Shown here: piece after piece, positions 49,111-62,102 of the stretch
How positions within the stretch are numbered: the first letter of the stretch is position 1
How the letters are laid out: every line of letters begins with the position of its first letter
Assembly: GCA_019914945.1 (NCBI GenBank)
Contig: CM034113.1
Span: 7,544,850 to 7,608,849, forward strand
Length of the DNA: 64,000 bases
Direction of reading: 5' to 3'
From: Typha latifolia
Taxonomy: Eukaryota > Streptophyta > Magnoliopsida > Poales > Typhaceae
Program-made: the position numbers and the translations under genes
Notes under the pieces: model-generated
Database searches by the model: none
The model's input: only the letters and a program-made list of their open reading frames with translations
Told to the model about the DNA's origin: nothing

Positions 49111-50286
49111 TGTACCTTTTGTGTCCATTGGTCCATGCTTCAAATCCATATCTATGGGGTTTTCTTTTTCCAGCTTGCCAAAGTTCTCATTGGTGGGTTT
49201 GTTGTAATGAAAACATGATGCTTGTAAGTTGTAACTTGTGAATACCTGCTCATTTTGTTGTAATAATTTCATGTCAATGATAAGGTTTTAGATTAGAAGA
49301 TGCAATTAGCCATCTCGAGCATTATAAGCCATATGATGTGTAAGATTCTGATAGATGAATGTATTCTACTATCAAAGGTGCAAACAGCATCATTTACTGT
49401 GAATCAAGTTAAAAAGGATAAAATAAGAACCTTGAACCAAGCCTTTCAGATTGTTTCCATTCTAGTTCAAGTAGTGATTCATTAAAGATATTTTTATATA
49501 TATATATATATTTGCAGATATAAACTTAATTGTGAGGTCCCTATTTTATGGCCAATTGCTAATAGTAGGTGTCTTCTATGATGGAGCTTGCTAATTTATA
49601 GCCAATTCCATTACAAGCTTTTGGGCTCCTCCACCAAATCATTATCTAGAGGGACACTTACATTTCACGCCCAATATTTTAATGAATTTATGGTTCGCAA
49701 ACTATTATTTATCGGTATTTAGTCGAAAAAAATATTTTCCCACTGATATCTTTTTGTTAGCCATAGTTAATGTATGCTCTATTTTTTGAGAATAAAATCC
49801 AGGACTAGGGCTTGAAATCCAGATGCAAAAGGATATAGGAGCTATGCCTTTATCTTTTGCTTGATAGATTTGTTGTGAAAGAATATCCCACTATGAGTGC
49901 ATCTTTGCAAATGGTGGACCATATATGATTTATCTTTGTCCACACTTGTCATACCACACAACATTGTACTCTTCTCCTGTTCCTCTAGAAGAATGGCAAA
50001 TCGATGCATTGTTGATAGACACTTATCACTATTGAAAGAAACACCAAAGAAGCACTCCAACAAGCTAGTGCCCATATGGAATGGCCAAACAAAGACATCA
50101 ACATTGGCAAGGAATCTCATGTGGTGAGTGCATCATTATTGCTTCATTCAATGCACTTCTTCTCATTCCTTAGAATGTGACAAATTTTGTTGTCCATTAT
50201 AATCTCATTCATATTAAGTAGAATTACTTTATAAAATATTGTATGCTATTTTTCATTCCAATTTGGGTGGTTGGTGGTACTCCTAT

Positions 50287-50318
<32 letters not shown>

Positions 50319-53080
50319 CTTTCAAAACCAATTATATTAGCATCAATACCATTTAATAGGCAAAAAGATGGACACAACTAAGAGAAGAGTATGCAAAAAA
50401 AAAAAAACATAAGGGTACTTTTTTTTACATTTAAATGGATGGAAATCTAAAGCTATTCTCCATGTATACCATTAGCTTCTTGAACTGCCCTAATGTTCAG
50501 AGGGGGTGTTTACATCACTATATATCTTCTATAATAGCAAGTAGTAAGGTTGTATAAATATCAACATAATAAAAATCCAATTGCCTAAAGTATTCTTTAA
50601 AAAAAAAAAATTGTGCTTAATTTTACTCATTAAAAGGTTAGAAGATTCCATGGGGACCATTGAGGATTGTGTTGTCTCTCTTCTTTGTCTCACCAAAGGA
50701 ATAATAAGCTTTTAAAACACTAGTTTTATATGGTGATCTCATCACCCTTAACACAAAGGGCCACATAACAACAAGCTCTTTTTTATCCCACCAACTTTTT
50801 TTTTTCTTTTTTGTAAAAGAAAATTTTCATTGGTTGCCAAATGCAATTTTTTTATGTTTATATGAGTTAAATAGACATAGTTTCCTAATTATGTGAGATA
50901 GTCAATTTTTAAATCATATTACAAACTCGCTTTACTCGTCTTATTTATTTATTTTTCATCGACCGGTAAATATTGAATTAATTCTATATGGGTTTCTTTA
51001 TAATTTTTTTGTTATTCTTGCTGGGTATTATCTACTGAAAAATACATAAATTTATCAAATTCCTAGGTCTCATCATCCAGAGAAATATTTCAAATGCATG
51101 TATTATTCTAATACCAAATTAAAGGGTTCTCATCTACTACTACTAGTGGAGAGAATAATTTGGTCTATTTTGCTAGTGGTGTATATACTTGAGGAGTTGA
51201 ACAAAATTATCAGTGGATTCAAGAGAGTGTGACATTGATTGGACGGTCGTGATTCATTTGGCGGTGGGATTAGACTCAAAATATAAAACAAAAAAAATAT
51301 ATATTTCATGTTGATGATTTCATGACTTGCCTGCTTTGTTCATAGGATACAACAATTGGAGCATCATCACCTTTGTCTCCATGGACAAAGTTAGTGGTAT
51401 TTAACACGTTACAAGGAAGTAGTGCACATCATTGTAATTAAACTTGCCAGCCTTCCTTGTTCTATATTCATACATTCAATTAGGATTTCAATTTAGACAT
51501 GGATTAGATAAAATCGTAAAGTGATCGAAGTTATTTTTCTAGATAGATCATGCATTTGTAGGTTATTCATAAATGATGGGGATTCAGTACTGGCTAACTT
51601 ATTTTAATCAGGTTGAATGTATCATCAGATGTGCATCAACGCAATGCACCTATTTTTTTTGACTCAAAAAACTAACTATAATGAGTCAAATTGACTACAT
51701 GCCCACTACTCGCAATCCTACCACTGCAATTGTTAGAGTGACGGGCATAAAGTGGTCCAATTTGATCAAACCCTTTCTAAAAAGAGAGGAGAGGGGATAG
51801 GATCTATAAGCACTAACCCTATCTGAACACTATATAGTTTTCCTATTCATTCAAGACTGGAAATTATTTGAATCCAATCAGCTACTAGCTAAGGTGGAGA
51901 TTGATTCTCAAATTAAGTAATTGGTGTCTTTAGAAACCAATAAGAATACAAAAAAATCTAACCTAATTTTTATTCACATTCTATTTTCTTTTCTTCTTCT
52001 TTTTTGGGTTGGAAGATTTAAAGGATAGAAGGAGATGACAGTGAGAGGTGTCACAAAACTTTATTAGTTAGCTTGCCGCCCTAGAATTAAGATCATGTCT
52101 CCCATTTTGGATCTTTTGGAAGATCCCAAAGATCTCAATTAATTGGGATCTGATAGACCCTTTTGCTTTCTTTATTTCTTTGTTGCTTCTCTTCATTTAT
52201 CTCCTAACTAATGCCCTGCATCTTCTATCATTGTTTCCTTTTGGAACATCACCATACTGGGCTGGGTACCATATAAATATTTATAAGAAAATTTGTATTT
52301 AACCCCTTGTCTTTTAACTAATCTATGGTTTACACCCTCTAATTTTAGAAGATACCTTTGCTAGTAATATTTTTAGTTTAGTTAATGGAATATTTTCTCC
52401 GCATATTTGTTAAGGCATAAGACTTAATTTGTAAATAGTTAAAATATAGATTGTAAACTGCGAATTCATTAAAAGGCAGGGTGCTAAATATAAATTTCCC
52501 ATTTATATAATGGTCTTAGCTTTGGATGATCTCTGATAGAGTAGAGGAACACCCCAAGTGTTCACGTGACGAAAAGGGGCAAAATATTTTAGGCTAATTG
52601 CAGTTTTGCCCCTGCATATGTTGCACTGTTGAAGAAATATAAGCATGTTTTTCCTTTTCTTTTTAATTTTAGGCTCCGTTAGCCACTCAAATTAAATATA
52701 TATACTAACTGCTTCCGATTGACTAAATATATATTAATTATTTATGAGCCCGAAGGCTAGATATAGATTAGACGAAGGGCTAAAGCTAATATAGTAAGCT
52801 GTCTAATTTAGTGTTTCAAACCATGTGTTACCGAGTCATCAACAAAGTCGAGCCATTGAACTAAACTACGAAACAATTTCTCCATATTATTATTTGGGGT
52901 TGGAGTCGAACCTATGACCACCATAAAAAAAAAATAGTAATATATAGTTTTCAAACTCATCCACCATCGCGTTATCTCATCACCGTAACATGTAGCTTTC
53001 CGGATCAGGGGCATTTCGGTACTTTCACCCCAACAACGGCCCTTAAAATGGATTTATACAAATTAATCCCTCTCCGTTGT
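49111..53080. other. Intergenic, GTE to CEPR2 (about 4 kb)
   Basis: No supported gene. It holds (TA)n tracts at about 49494-49511 and 50292-50318, a MITE at about 52286-52500, and a stretch near 52904-52920 whose complement includes GGTTCGACTCC, a B-box-like motif without a properly placed A box. Small ORFs are not family-like. Confidence 0.55.
52286..52500. mobile_element. AT-rich MITE with long inverted repeats
   Basis: The left end (AGAAAATTTGTATTTAACCC, then CTTTTAACTAATCTATGGTTTACA over 52310-52335) matches the complement of the right end (GGGAAATTTATATTTAGCAC, then CTTTTAATGAATTCGCAGTTTACA in part). The inverted repeats are about 50 bp. ATTTATA occurs on both sides and may be part of the target duplication. 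It is related to the element at 58924-59274. Confidence 0.6.
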
Positions 53081-53084
53081 TTTC

Positions 53085-53243
53085 TAATCCCCTTCCCTCC
53101 CACTTCCTCCTCCTCTTCTTCTCCTTCTCCTTCTCCTTCTCCTTCTCCTCGAGCGAAGATGGGTTAGGAATAAATCTTCCCTCGCTGCACGGTTTTTGAT
53201 GCACGCAGTTGAGCGCGTTAATTGGGGGGGCGTGATTTTAGAG
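53085..53243 (+). other. CEPR2: Probable CEPR2 5' untranslated exon
   Basis: A CT-rich leader-like stretch (with CTTCTC repeats at about 53110-53150) is followed by a fair donor, GAG|GTAAAC, with GT at 53244-53245. The acceptor TTTGCAG ends at 54195, 19 nt before the ATG at 54215. A leader intron of about 950 nt is inferred; RNA evidence would be needed to fix the exon. Confidence 0.4.
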
Positions 53244-53551
53244 GTAAACATTTATGCAATCCGCACCCTTCATTTCTACATAATTTCTTACGCTTTCTCC
53301 TTTCCCAGCGAGCGGAGTGTTGCGGAACTTATTCGGGTTTTTATACCTCGGATAAGTTCCGACTATCCGAGGGGATCATGCGGCCGGAGATTGGCCGGTT
53401 TTGCAGATTACACCCTACATTCTATTGTTATCACAATAAACGTTCTCTTTCTCATATTTATCAAATCGGCACCTCTTCTTTCAGATTGTTCTTTGTTTTT
53501 TCATACGGAATCCTTATTTATTTTCCATAACATTTAATTTTATCATCTATC

Positions 53552-53938
53552 TAGGGAGAAATTGCAAAAAGGCCCTTGCTTTTTTTGTTCTTAATGTAAC
53601 CAGTAACGGTCACTATTTTAATTTGGTTAATAACTTTGGTGATAAATGATTAAGTTTTAAGATTAGGTGCCATTTTTTTTCCGGTAAGCTCACGGGCTTT
53701 TATAGTCTTAAAAGTGGTGGTCAAAGTGGGCTGTGAGTCACGAGATTAGTGATAATGATGGTGATGTGGCCATAATAATGCTGACGTGTCGTCACGATAT
53801 ATCCCTGACTTATTTGTCTTTGGATTTTATTTTTCATTTCACACCCTATATTATGTGGCTTTTCACTATTTTAACTAAAGACATGGTGTGAATCGCGATA
53901 AATGTATAATGTCAGGTGCGAAGTGCAAATATCCCTCC
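53552..53938. mobile_element. Putative MITE in the CEPR2 leader intron
   Basis: The left end AGGGAGAAATTGCAAAAAGG and the complement of the right end, GGAGGGATATTTGCACTTCG, are imperfect inverted repeats of roughly 25 bp. No clear target duplication, so this is a weaker call than the other elements. Confidence 0.35.
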
Positions 53939-54214
53939 AAGTTTTCTCTACAAATTTACATAGTAGATAGCTTAGTAATCTTCTTTTTTTTTAAGAAAAA
54001 TATGTAGATTTTTGTGAACTCCATCGTGAAAATTTGCTGATTGAATTACTTGAACTCTTGAGCCAAGTATTGTTCTTGATGTGAAGAAGAAAAGATTTAG
54101 ATCTGAATTTCTACAGAATTACTCATGTCAAAGTTTTCTGAAAAAAATATGAACAGAATGATGCATGGAAGTTTAATTGTTTAGTTTCTTTGCAGAGATC
54201 TCTGTCAATTAACA

Positions 54215-57200
54215 ATGAGGAAATGCTTCCTTTGCCTTCATCTTTTGAGCTGTCTCCTCCTTTCTTCCTTCTTATACATCTCAAACTCCCAGCAAGTGGA
54301 AACTCAAGCTCTCCTCCAATTCAAGAGCAAGTTGAATGATCCTCTAAATCATCTTGATAGCTGGAGAGAGTCTAACTCTGTCTGCAATTTCCTTGGTGTG
54401 AGTTGTGACCTCAATTCTGGCAAAGTGGTTGGAATCTCTCTTTCAAACCGGAATCTCTCCGGCGAGATCTCGCCTTTGATATCTGGCCTGAAAAGTCTGA
54501 ATTCTCTTGTACTCGACACGAATTTGATATCAGGGTCTGTTCCTTATCAGCTGAGCAGTTGCACAAATCTGAAAGTTCTGAATCTGTCAGCAAACTCTTT
54601 AACTGGCCAGTTGCCAGATCTTTCGGCATTGACAAAGTTAAAAGTTCTTGATCTTTCGACAAATGGTTTGTCTGGCAATTTCCCTTCATGGGTTGGAAAT
54701 CTATCAGGTCTTGTTTCATTAGGCCTGGCTCAAAATGATTTTGAGGAAGGAGAGATTCCACCTAGCATTGGAAATTTGAAGAACTTGACATGGCTTTATA
54801 TGGCAAGCTGTAACCTGAGAGGTCAAATACCATCCTCTATATTTGAATTGACATCATTGGAGACTTTAGATTTCTCAAAGAACCAGATCTCTGGGGTGTT
54901 TCCGAAGGCCATTTCCAATCTACGCAACCTGTACAAGATTGAGCTCTACCAGAACAACTTAACTGGAGAATTGCCGCCTGAGCTTGCGAAGCTCACTAAT
55001 TTGCGTGAGCTTGACATCTCCCGCAATCAAATGACTGGAAAAATTCCTGCTGAGATGGGCAACCTGAAGAATTTCACTGTCATCCAGCTATACATGAACA
55101 ACTTCTGGGGTGAACTCCCTAGAGGGTGGGGGGACTTGGAATTCCTGACTGGATTTTCAATCTATGAGAACAACTTTTCAGGACAAGTCCCACCAAATCT
55201 TGGTCGGTTCGCGCCTCTCAATAGTCTGGACATATCAGAGAATAACTTCTCGGGTGAATTTCCGAGGTTCTTGTGCCAAAACAACAACTTGAATTTTCTT
55301 CTTGCTTTGGATAACAACTTCTCTGGTAAATTTCCGGATTCATATGCAAACTGCAAGTCTTTGATGAGGTTCAGAATTAGTCAAAACCGCTTCACTGGAA
55401 GGCTTCATGATGGAATATGGGGACTTCCAATCGCGACTATAATCGATATATCTGATAATGGATTCACTGGAGGGATATCTTCTGAGATTGGCAAAGCAGT
55501 CAGCTTGAATCAGCTGTGTGTTCAGAACAACAAGCTCTCTGGTGAGCTTCCAGCTGAGATAGGAAAGCTTCAACAGTTGCAGAAGTTGTATGCATCTAAT
55601 AATTCCTTCTCAGGTAGCATACCATCTGAAATTGGCAACCTGAACCAATTGACATCCTTGCATTTAGAAGACAATGATCTTACTGGATCTGTGCCACCTC
55701 AGCTTGGCATGTGCCGCAGACTAGTGGAGATAGATCTTGCGCAAAATTCATTGACTGGCATCATTCCTGCAACACTGTCAATGTTGGTGTCCCTCAATTC
55801 GATTAATCTATCTCAGAATCTGATCTCAGGTTCAATTCCAAATGGCCTTCAGTCATTGAAGCTAAGCTGCATAGATTTTTCAGGCAACCGGTTGACAGGA
55901 AGTGTTCCTCCTGGACTTCTGATGATAGCTGGAGAAGAAGCATTCGCTGGTAACCCAGGGCTATGTATCGATGGACGGTCCGAAAGCCGATGGGATCCTG
56001 AATTGGGTGTGTGTAAGCTTGATAACAGCCATAAGGATATATTTGCAAAGAGGCTCTTTCTTGTATTAGTCATTTTGTCAGTTATGTTCTTCCTTCTAGC
56101 TGGATTAGTTTTTATTAGCTATCGGAACTTCAAGCTCGAAGAATCTCGCAGAAAGAATGACCTCGAGGAGGGAATGGCTAATGACAAGTGGAAATTGGAA
56201 TCTTTCCATCCACCAGAACTTGATGCTGAAGAAATTTGTAACTTGAAGGAGGAGAATTTAATTGGAAGTGGAGGTGCTGGTAAAGTTTATCGAGTAGACC
56301 TGAAGAATCGAGGAACGGTTGCAGTGAAGAAATTGTGGAAAGGTACTAAAGCAAAAGTTCTGATGGTGGAAATGGATATCTTAAGTAAGATCAGACATAG
56401 GAACATACTGAAACTTCATGCCTGCTTGAGTAGAGGAGAGCTCAATTTTCTTGTGTATGAGTACATGCCTAATGGGAACCTTCACCAAGCTATTCGTCGC
56501 GAAATTAAAGGCGGACAACCGGAATTGGACTGGGATAAGAGGTACAAAATTGCTGTGGGTGTGGCCAAAGGAATTATGTACCTTCATCATGACTGTTCAC
56601 CAGCCATTATACACAGGGATATAAAATCCACCAACATACTGCTGGATGGGGAATATGAAGCCAAAATTGCCGACTTCGGAATTGCAATGATAGCAGAAGA
56701 GTCCGAATTTAGTTGTTTTGCTGGCACTCATGGTTACATTGCTCCTGGTAAGCAGTTTATTCACCATCTCACTAGCAGTAAGTTGTAAAACTTAGTAAAT
56801 AAGTTTTAAAATCTTCTATTTCAGTGTTAAGTTGATAGTATTATGTACTGCCTTTATTTCATTTTATTGAATTTAGAACTCAGATTATACTTTAAATCAT
56901 ACAAATTGAAGCATTATTTAGCACCCAATAATGGATCTTTGCATGACATAGTTGTCTTTCAAAATCATGTTTTCTCGTATGTTTCTCGATGCTTTTCATC
57001 TTCATTATTCCTGAGCTTCACCTTTTAGTTTTAATAAACTTGGAGAATTTTGCCTGCTTGTGTATCATATCCTTGCTCCTGTTCTTTGCATACTAAATAA
57101 GGACTCAAAGTGAAACAGATCAAAGTTTTATCTATGAATTTTCTTCTTATAATCAAGCAAGAGAACACAAACCAGTTTTTTCCATAGTATACTAGTTTGA

Positions 57201-57629
57201 ATCTATCAATATTGCTTTGCATAAACTTCTTTAGAATTAAAAATTTTACAATCATTTGCCTACTTGTTTGTTTCAGAACTTGCATACTCACTCAAGGTGA
57301 CAGAAAAGACAGATGTTTATAGCTTTGGTGTCGTCCTGCTTGAATTGCTTACTGGCCATAGTCCGATCGAGACTCAGTTCGGCGAAGGGAAAGACATCGT
57401 CTCCTGGGTCTCCACTCATCTCAATTGCCAAGATTCCGTGGATGTCCTTGATCCTAGAGTCTCAACCTCTGCAAAAGATGAAATGAAGAAAGTTCTGAAG
57501 GTTGCAATCCTCTGCACTTCCACATTGCCAACCGCACGTCCTACCATGCGAGAAGTAATGAATATGCTCATCGACGTCGATCCTTGCAGTCCCATGGCCA
57601 GGACCAAGAATCAAAGCAAGATCTGCTAA
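54215..57629 (+). CDS. CEPR2: CEPR2-like LRR receptor kinase (subfamily XI, 961 aa)
   Basis: Two exons, 54215-56747 and 57277-57629, join at the APE motif (YIAPE). The protein is a plasma-membrane receptor kinase. Arabidopsis CEPR1 and CEPR2 perceive C-terminally encoded peptides that signal nitrogen status, and CEPR2 also has a reported role in ABA responses. Order: signal peptide (about 1-26), LRR N-terminal cap with the C..C pair (residues 57-65, CNFLGVSC), about 20 leucine-rich repeats to about residue 590, a paired Cys cap (GLCIDG...GVC), one membrane helix (about 613-636), and a complete kinase domain from about 675. Kinase motifs: IGSGGAGKVYR (glycine loop), VAVKKLWKG (catalytic Lys), HRDIKSTNIL, DFGIAMI and the split APE. 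The HRD Arg is present, so it is an RD kinase and looks active. The intron within the APE codon is common in this subfamily. Confidence 0.94.
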
Positions 57630-58473
57630 TTTTTCAGCCAGCTCCTCTTGTACCATGTCTACATATTCTTAGAAAGTACTAATGGCCCTTTTTCGCCATT
57701 TAGCTTTGCAGAAACTAGAAACTTGCCTTTGTATTGCAAGTCCCTCTAAGGATCACTATCAGTATCATCTCTCTACTCTCTATGCATAGCCCTCTCAGGG
57801 CTGGTTATCTGTATAATTATAATATAGAAAACAGAGTTTAATCATAGAAAAATTTCCTTCTTGTAAAATCCTCATCTTCTGTGTGGTTATAAATGCTAGT
57901 TTTGGGTGTAGGAATTCTTCTTGATCTCATATCATTCTCTGAAACAGTCAGAATACTAGTTAACATGATCATTATGGAGAAATCCTCTCTGAATATGAAG
58001 AAGAGGAATAATAATCTACTTGACATAAAATCAAGGCCTTCTAAAAATCGAAAAAAAGGTTCTAAAATGCGCCTACTAATGATTCGTTAATTAAAAGATT
58101 GGCATAGCGTTCGTGTCGTTAAAATGTCTATTTTGTTTGTGGATCATTAGTCTATGATTTGTATTGTCACACAAAGGCAGGCCAAATGTTTCTATCTCAA
58201 GATCAAGTAATGGCATAGCATCCATAACAGAGACATAATTCATAGCTCATTGAAGTTGACTTGCTAACATAAGTAGAAAAGGAAATGGGATGCAATTGAA
58301 TGAAAATTGACCATTATTTGGCTGGAAACAGACAACCTACATGACACATAAATCCAGCCGCTTAGATTTTTTACTTGTCTGAGAAGCAAAGCCAATTTTG
58401 ATTAGGTTGTCTAAATCTTAATTAAAAGCATTAATTAATATGGACATATGACAACACCCACATTTTCCCCCCC

Positions 58474-58512
<39 letters not shown>

Positions 58513-58923
58513 ATTTATTTTGATTGAAGAGGTTATTATGGATGCACATTAATAGGATGAATGAATTAATTCAGCTAGAAATAGGGAGAAATAATTACAC
58601 TAAGATATTGTTGATTGCTCCATGTAGATTATGCAATCTTTTGAGGGCCATTAATTGATCATTTTTAATCATCAATAATAAATTCGAGTGCCCACTTGCT
58701 AACTTGTTTGAAAAGTTAAGGATTATGTCCAGAATTGTTGTGTTCTCTTAAGATTAGCTTTGTTCCAACTTGTTACCTAAGTCATTAAGAAGATTTGTAG
58801 ATTTTAAGAGTATTTTATTTCGGACTCTACATTTGGGTTTGCCTCAATTTACACTCTATCCTTTTACTATTTTTAATTAATTAAGTCATATAAAACACCC
58901 TACTTTTATTTATTTATTTTTAG

Positions 58924-59274
58924 AAAACCTTGCATATAATATCCTATTTTTTAAAGAATTGTGATTTATGATTTATATTTTCACTATTTATAAATCAAGT
59001 CCTATAATTTAGCGAATATATGCAGAAATTAAGTAGAGCTATTTTATTTCTAAAATAACTAAAATGCCCTTATTTCTAAAAATTACTTGGTTGGGAATTT
59101 TATTTTTATAGTTTTCTTAGTATAGTTAATTTGGTTAAATTTAACTAACAAATCTAACAACATGATATTTTCTGCAAATATTCACTAAATTATAAAGCTC
59201 GATTTATAAATAATAAAAAATATATGATGTAAACTATAATTTTGTTAAAAGACGGGATGTTATATGCAACTTTT
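58924..59274. mobile_element. AT-rich MITE with about 110-bp inverted repeats
   Basis: The left arm (AAAACCTTGCATATAATATC, about 58924-59035) pairs with the complement of the right arm (AAAAGTTGCATATAACATCC, about 59165-59274), and similarity carries on through TATTTATAAATC and TATAATTTAG to TTGCAGAAA. Arms this long fill most of the element, as in Mutator-like foldback MITEs. Partial flank identity (ATTTTT) suggests a worn target duplication. Confidence 0.7.
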
Positions 59275-59437
59275 ATTTTTCTTTTTATTTTGTTGGAATT
59301 TCAATAACAAATATGGAATTAAAGTAGGGTGTAAAATCTTTACAAAAAAAAAAGAAGGTTCCTAATTTCTAAATAGTTGGCTTCAAATAATAGTAGTTCT
59401 TGGGTTGATGGGTGAGTATCACTAACCTAATGAGATA

Positions 59438-59475
<38 letters not shown>

Positions 59476-59862
59476 CAATTTAATGTTGGAATAAAAAATT
59501 TCTAGAGGACAAAAAGGAGGACTACAAAATTTGTTGTCCAGACTTCCTTGGATAGTTAGTGGCCAAAGGTTGATAGGTTGCTGGTTGTTTATTATATTCC
59601 TTAGAATCTTCTACAATATTCTACCATAATTTGATCCTTTTATATGTGGCCAGACTTATGGCCTCCAAGGGGTGAAACTTTTTAAAAAAATTTGAGTCTA
59701 ATTAGCTAATTAATAAGTAATTTGAAGTTTGAATCAATCTAAATCAAACCCTGCAGAAAGTATTAGAACTAATATAATAATATCATAAGCTTTTAGATCT
59801 TGATGTGAAGACTCATATTAGTCATATATTATATACTATTATATTATTATCTTTTAGCTTTA

Positions 59863-60009
59863 TTAGGTAGAGAGCTTGATCAAGCTGGCGTATAATAAAA
59901 GCTCGGCTCAAAATTAATTTTAAACTTATTACGTAGATCAAGCTCGAATCAGTTCTGATTCATATTTTAAGTCAAACTCGAGCAAGCTTAATTATTTTGT
60001 CAGCGCTAA
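59863..60009. mobile_element. Degraded hAT-like remnant
   Basis: It contains AGCTTGATCAAGCT, AAGCTCGGCTCAA, CTCGAGCAAGCTTAA and ends near GTCAGCGCTA, resembling the subterminal repeats and the end GACAGCCCTA of the copy at 31772-32930. No complete ends or target duplication. Confidence 0.35.
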
Positions 60010-61921
60010 TTGAGGGTGGGATTAGATTAGCTATATGGGGTCCCATATAGTCACTTTATATAAAAATAATGGTTGGGTTAATAGTCTAAACTAGATGTCT
60101 TTATCTCTTAAATAAGGGGATATAACTTAACACAGGGGAGATGCAATGGAAGGAAAGTTTAAGTAATTTGCTTTGTATTAAAAATAATAAGTATAAATGT
60201 TTAAATACATAAGTAACAACCTCAATTACTTAAATCTTATATTTCTATTCCTAAACATTTTATTTATATTTATAAATTTACTTTTATTTAAAGTATTGAT
60301 TAAAAATAAAAATAAAAATAAAAATTCACCTTGTAAATATAGATAATACCTAATGCATAAGGTAGCAGGTAATAATTTAAAAGTATTCGTTGCGTTGCTC
60401 CGCAAGCCTATCTTACGCACGCAAATCTTATGCATAAAGAACCTTTATCCTAAGTGCAAAACAGAGAGTACCGATTATGCTAAATCTTGCTTCTTAGTCA
60501 AATTTGAAATATAAAAGACAACCAGCATTGTTGTACATTTAATAACTCAGAGCGTTGAAGAGACTCATAGTATAGGATTGTATCGAATACGGACGACATT
60601 TATTTAAGTTCTCACTTTATATATATATAATTCCTTGCATGTGAAGTGACTGTGGAGAAGAACAGCAAATGGTGATGAAAGTGGTTGTTCAAAAGGGGGT
60701 ACCCATTAACATCCAATTTGGCTACTTCAAATTAGACAACAATTGTGGGGCAAATTATCTTAGTCCATAATTTTGCTGCTGCTAAGGAAAGGGCAACCAA
60801 TTCAAGCCCTAGAAGTCAAACCCTTTTGTTTTCCCATCAGAGCTATCAAACCCTTAATTGATGCAGAGTTGGTATACCTATCATCTCTAATTAGTCCATT
60901 TTCAGAACCATAACTAACATAGCATAATTCACCGCTTCTTCTTTAATACTATATTAACTTGCTAATATATATATATATATATATTAAACATCGACTTCTA
61001 TCTCTTTCTTTTGTCGTAAAAAAAAAACAGTCTCCTAAAAGATAATAAAAAGAGTATTTAAGATATTTTTACATGATCAAGATGATCAATATGTTATGGG
61101 TGGCAGAAGTCAATATACATGATTTGAAAGAAAAAATGTGCATGGGGATGAGATTATTCAAGCCTTTTCTTCTTCAGAGAGACCTAAGCCTAGGGTTGAC
61201 CAAGTTTGATAATAAATAAGGCAAAAGGTCAAACAGTGTATATGTTATTGTAACATATAATGCTGTTTGATCTCTCTCTACTTTCACCCAAATAATCAAT
61301 GGCCACTATTTGTTTTGTTAACTAAATTCCTAATTTTCTTCATCATCATGATATGACCTCATGATATTTAAATACCTCAAAGGTAATCTCATATAATTAC
61401 TTCTTTTTAGGTTGTCTACTTGTCTCTGTAAGTTAGTCCACCCCCTTTCTTTCTTTTTGCTAAGCTATACTCCACATTTCATTATATTAAACTTCTACCA
61501 ACCATCAATAACTCCTTAATTAAATTTTATTCTTTTGTGGTCTAAATATGTATGACAAATACACTCCACATCTATTATATTTAAAATAATACGGATCGAA
61601 TTGTATTATTTTAGATGAATTCTATTGTGGAAGAGAAGAGAAAGTGAAAGAAGGAAGAAATGGTTATCCAATCTCTATCCTAACCCCCAAAAGCATGACA
61701 CCAGCTTTCAAATTCCCCCTAAAAGTATTGCTGCTCTTGGTTGACTCTTCAAAGAGAGACTAATTACCAAAAGAGAAAGAGAGTTATGGAAATAAGAAAA
61801 ATATAAAGAAAAAGGCGTTTGTGAGTAGTGATGGAAGTAGTAGTCTTTCTCTTACCTCCTCTCCAGTAGTCCAACCCAATCTCTTTGGTTGGTAGTAGTA
61901 GAATTCAAAAAGGACTCAGTC

Positions 61922-61928
61922 TATATAT
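61922..61928 (+). promoter_or_regulatory. CCR4: Candidate TATA box of CCR4
   Basis: TATATAT, about 220 nt before the ATG at 62144, followed by a CT-rich stretch typical of plant transcription starts and leaders. Confidence 0.5.
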
Positions 61929-61981
61929 CCCTTCTCTTCCAAATACGCGTTTCTCCCCACCTCCCTCTCAAATCTCTTTCA

Positions 61982-62056
61982 TCTTCTTCTTCTTCTTCTT
62001 CTTCTTCTTCTTCTTCTTCTTCTTCTTCTTCTTCTTCTTCTTCTTCTTCTTCTTCT
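61982..62056 (+). repeat. (TCT)25 microsatellite in the CCR4 leader
   Basis: Twenty-five TCT units, uninterrupted, between the candidate TATA box and the CCR4 start. The poly-Phe and poly-Arg reading frames it creates are artefacts. Confidence 0.9.
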
Positions 62057-62102
62057 GCTTCTTATTATTATTCTTCTCCTCTCTCTCTCCTTGATTGCGA
62101 CG

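Larger units (their letters stand above)
57630..61920. other. Intergenic, CEPR2 to CCR4 (about 4.3 kb)
   Basis: No supported gene. It holds the CEPR2 3' untranslated region, (TA)n tracts at about 58473-58507, 59440-59471 and 60964-60984, a MITE at about 58924-59274 and a hAT-like remnant at about 59863-60009. It is very AT-rich. Confidence 0.6.

Noticed and set aside
52890..52930. B-box-like GGTTCGACTCC on the - strand
   Set aside because: The only A-box-like word (TAGTTCAATGG) lies on the wrong side of it, so neither a tRNA gene nor a standard SINE is supported.
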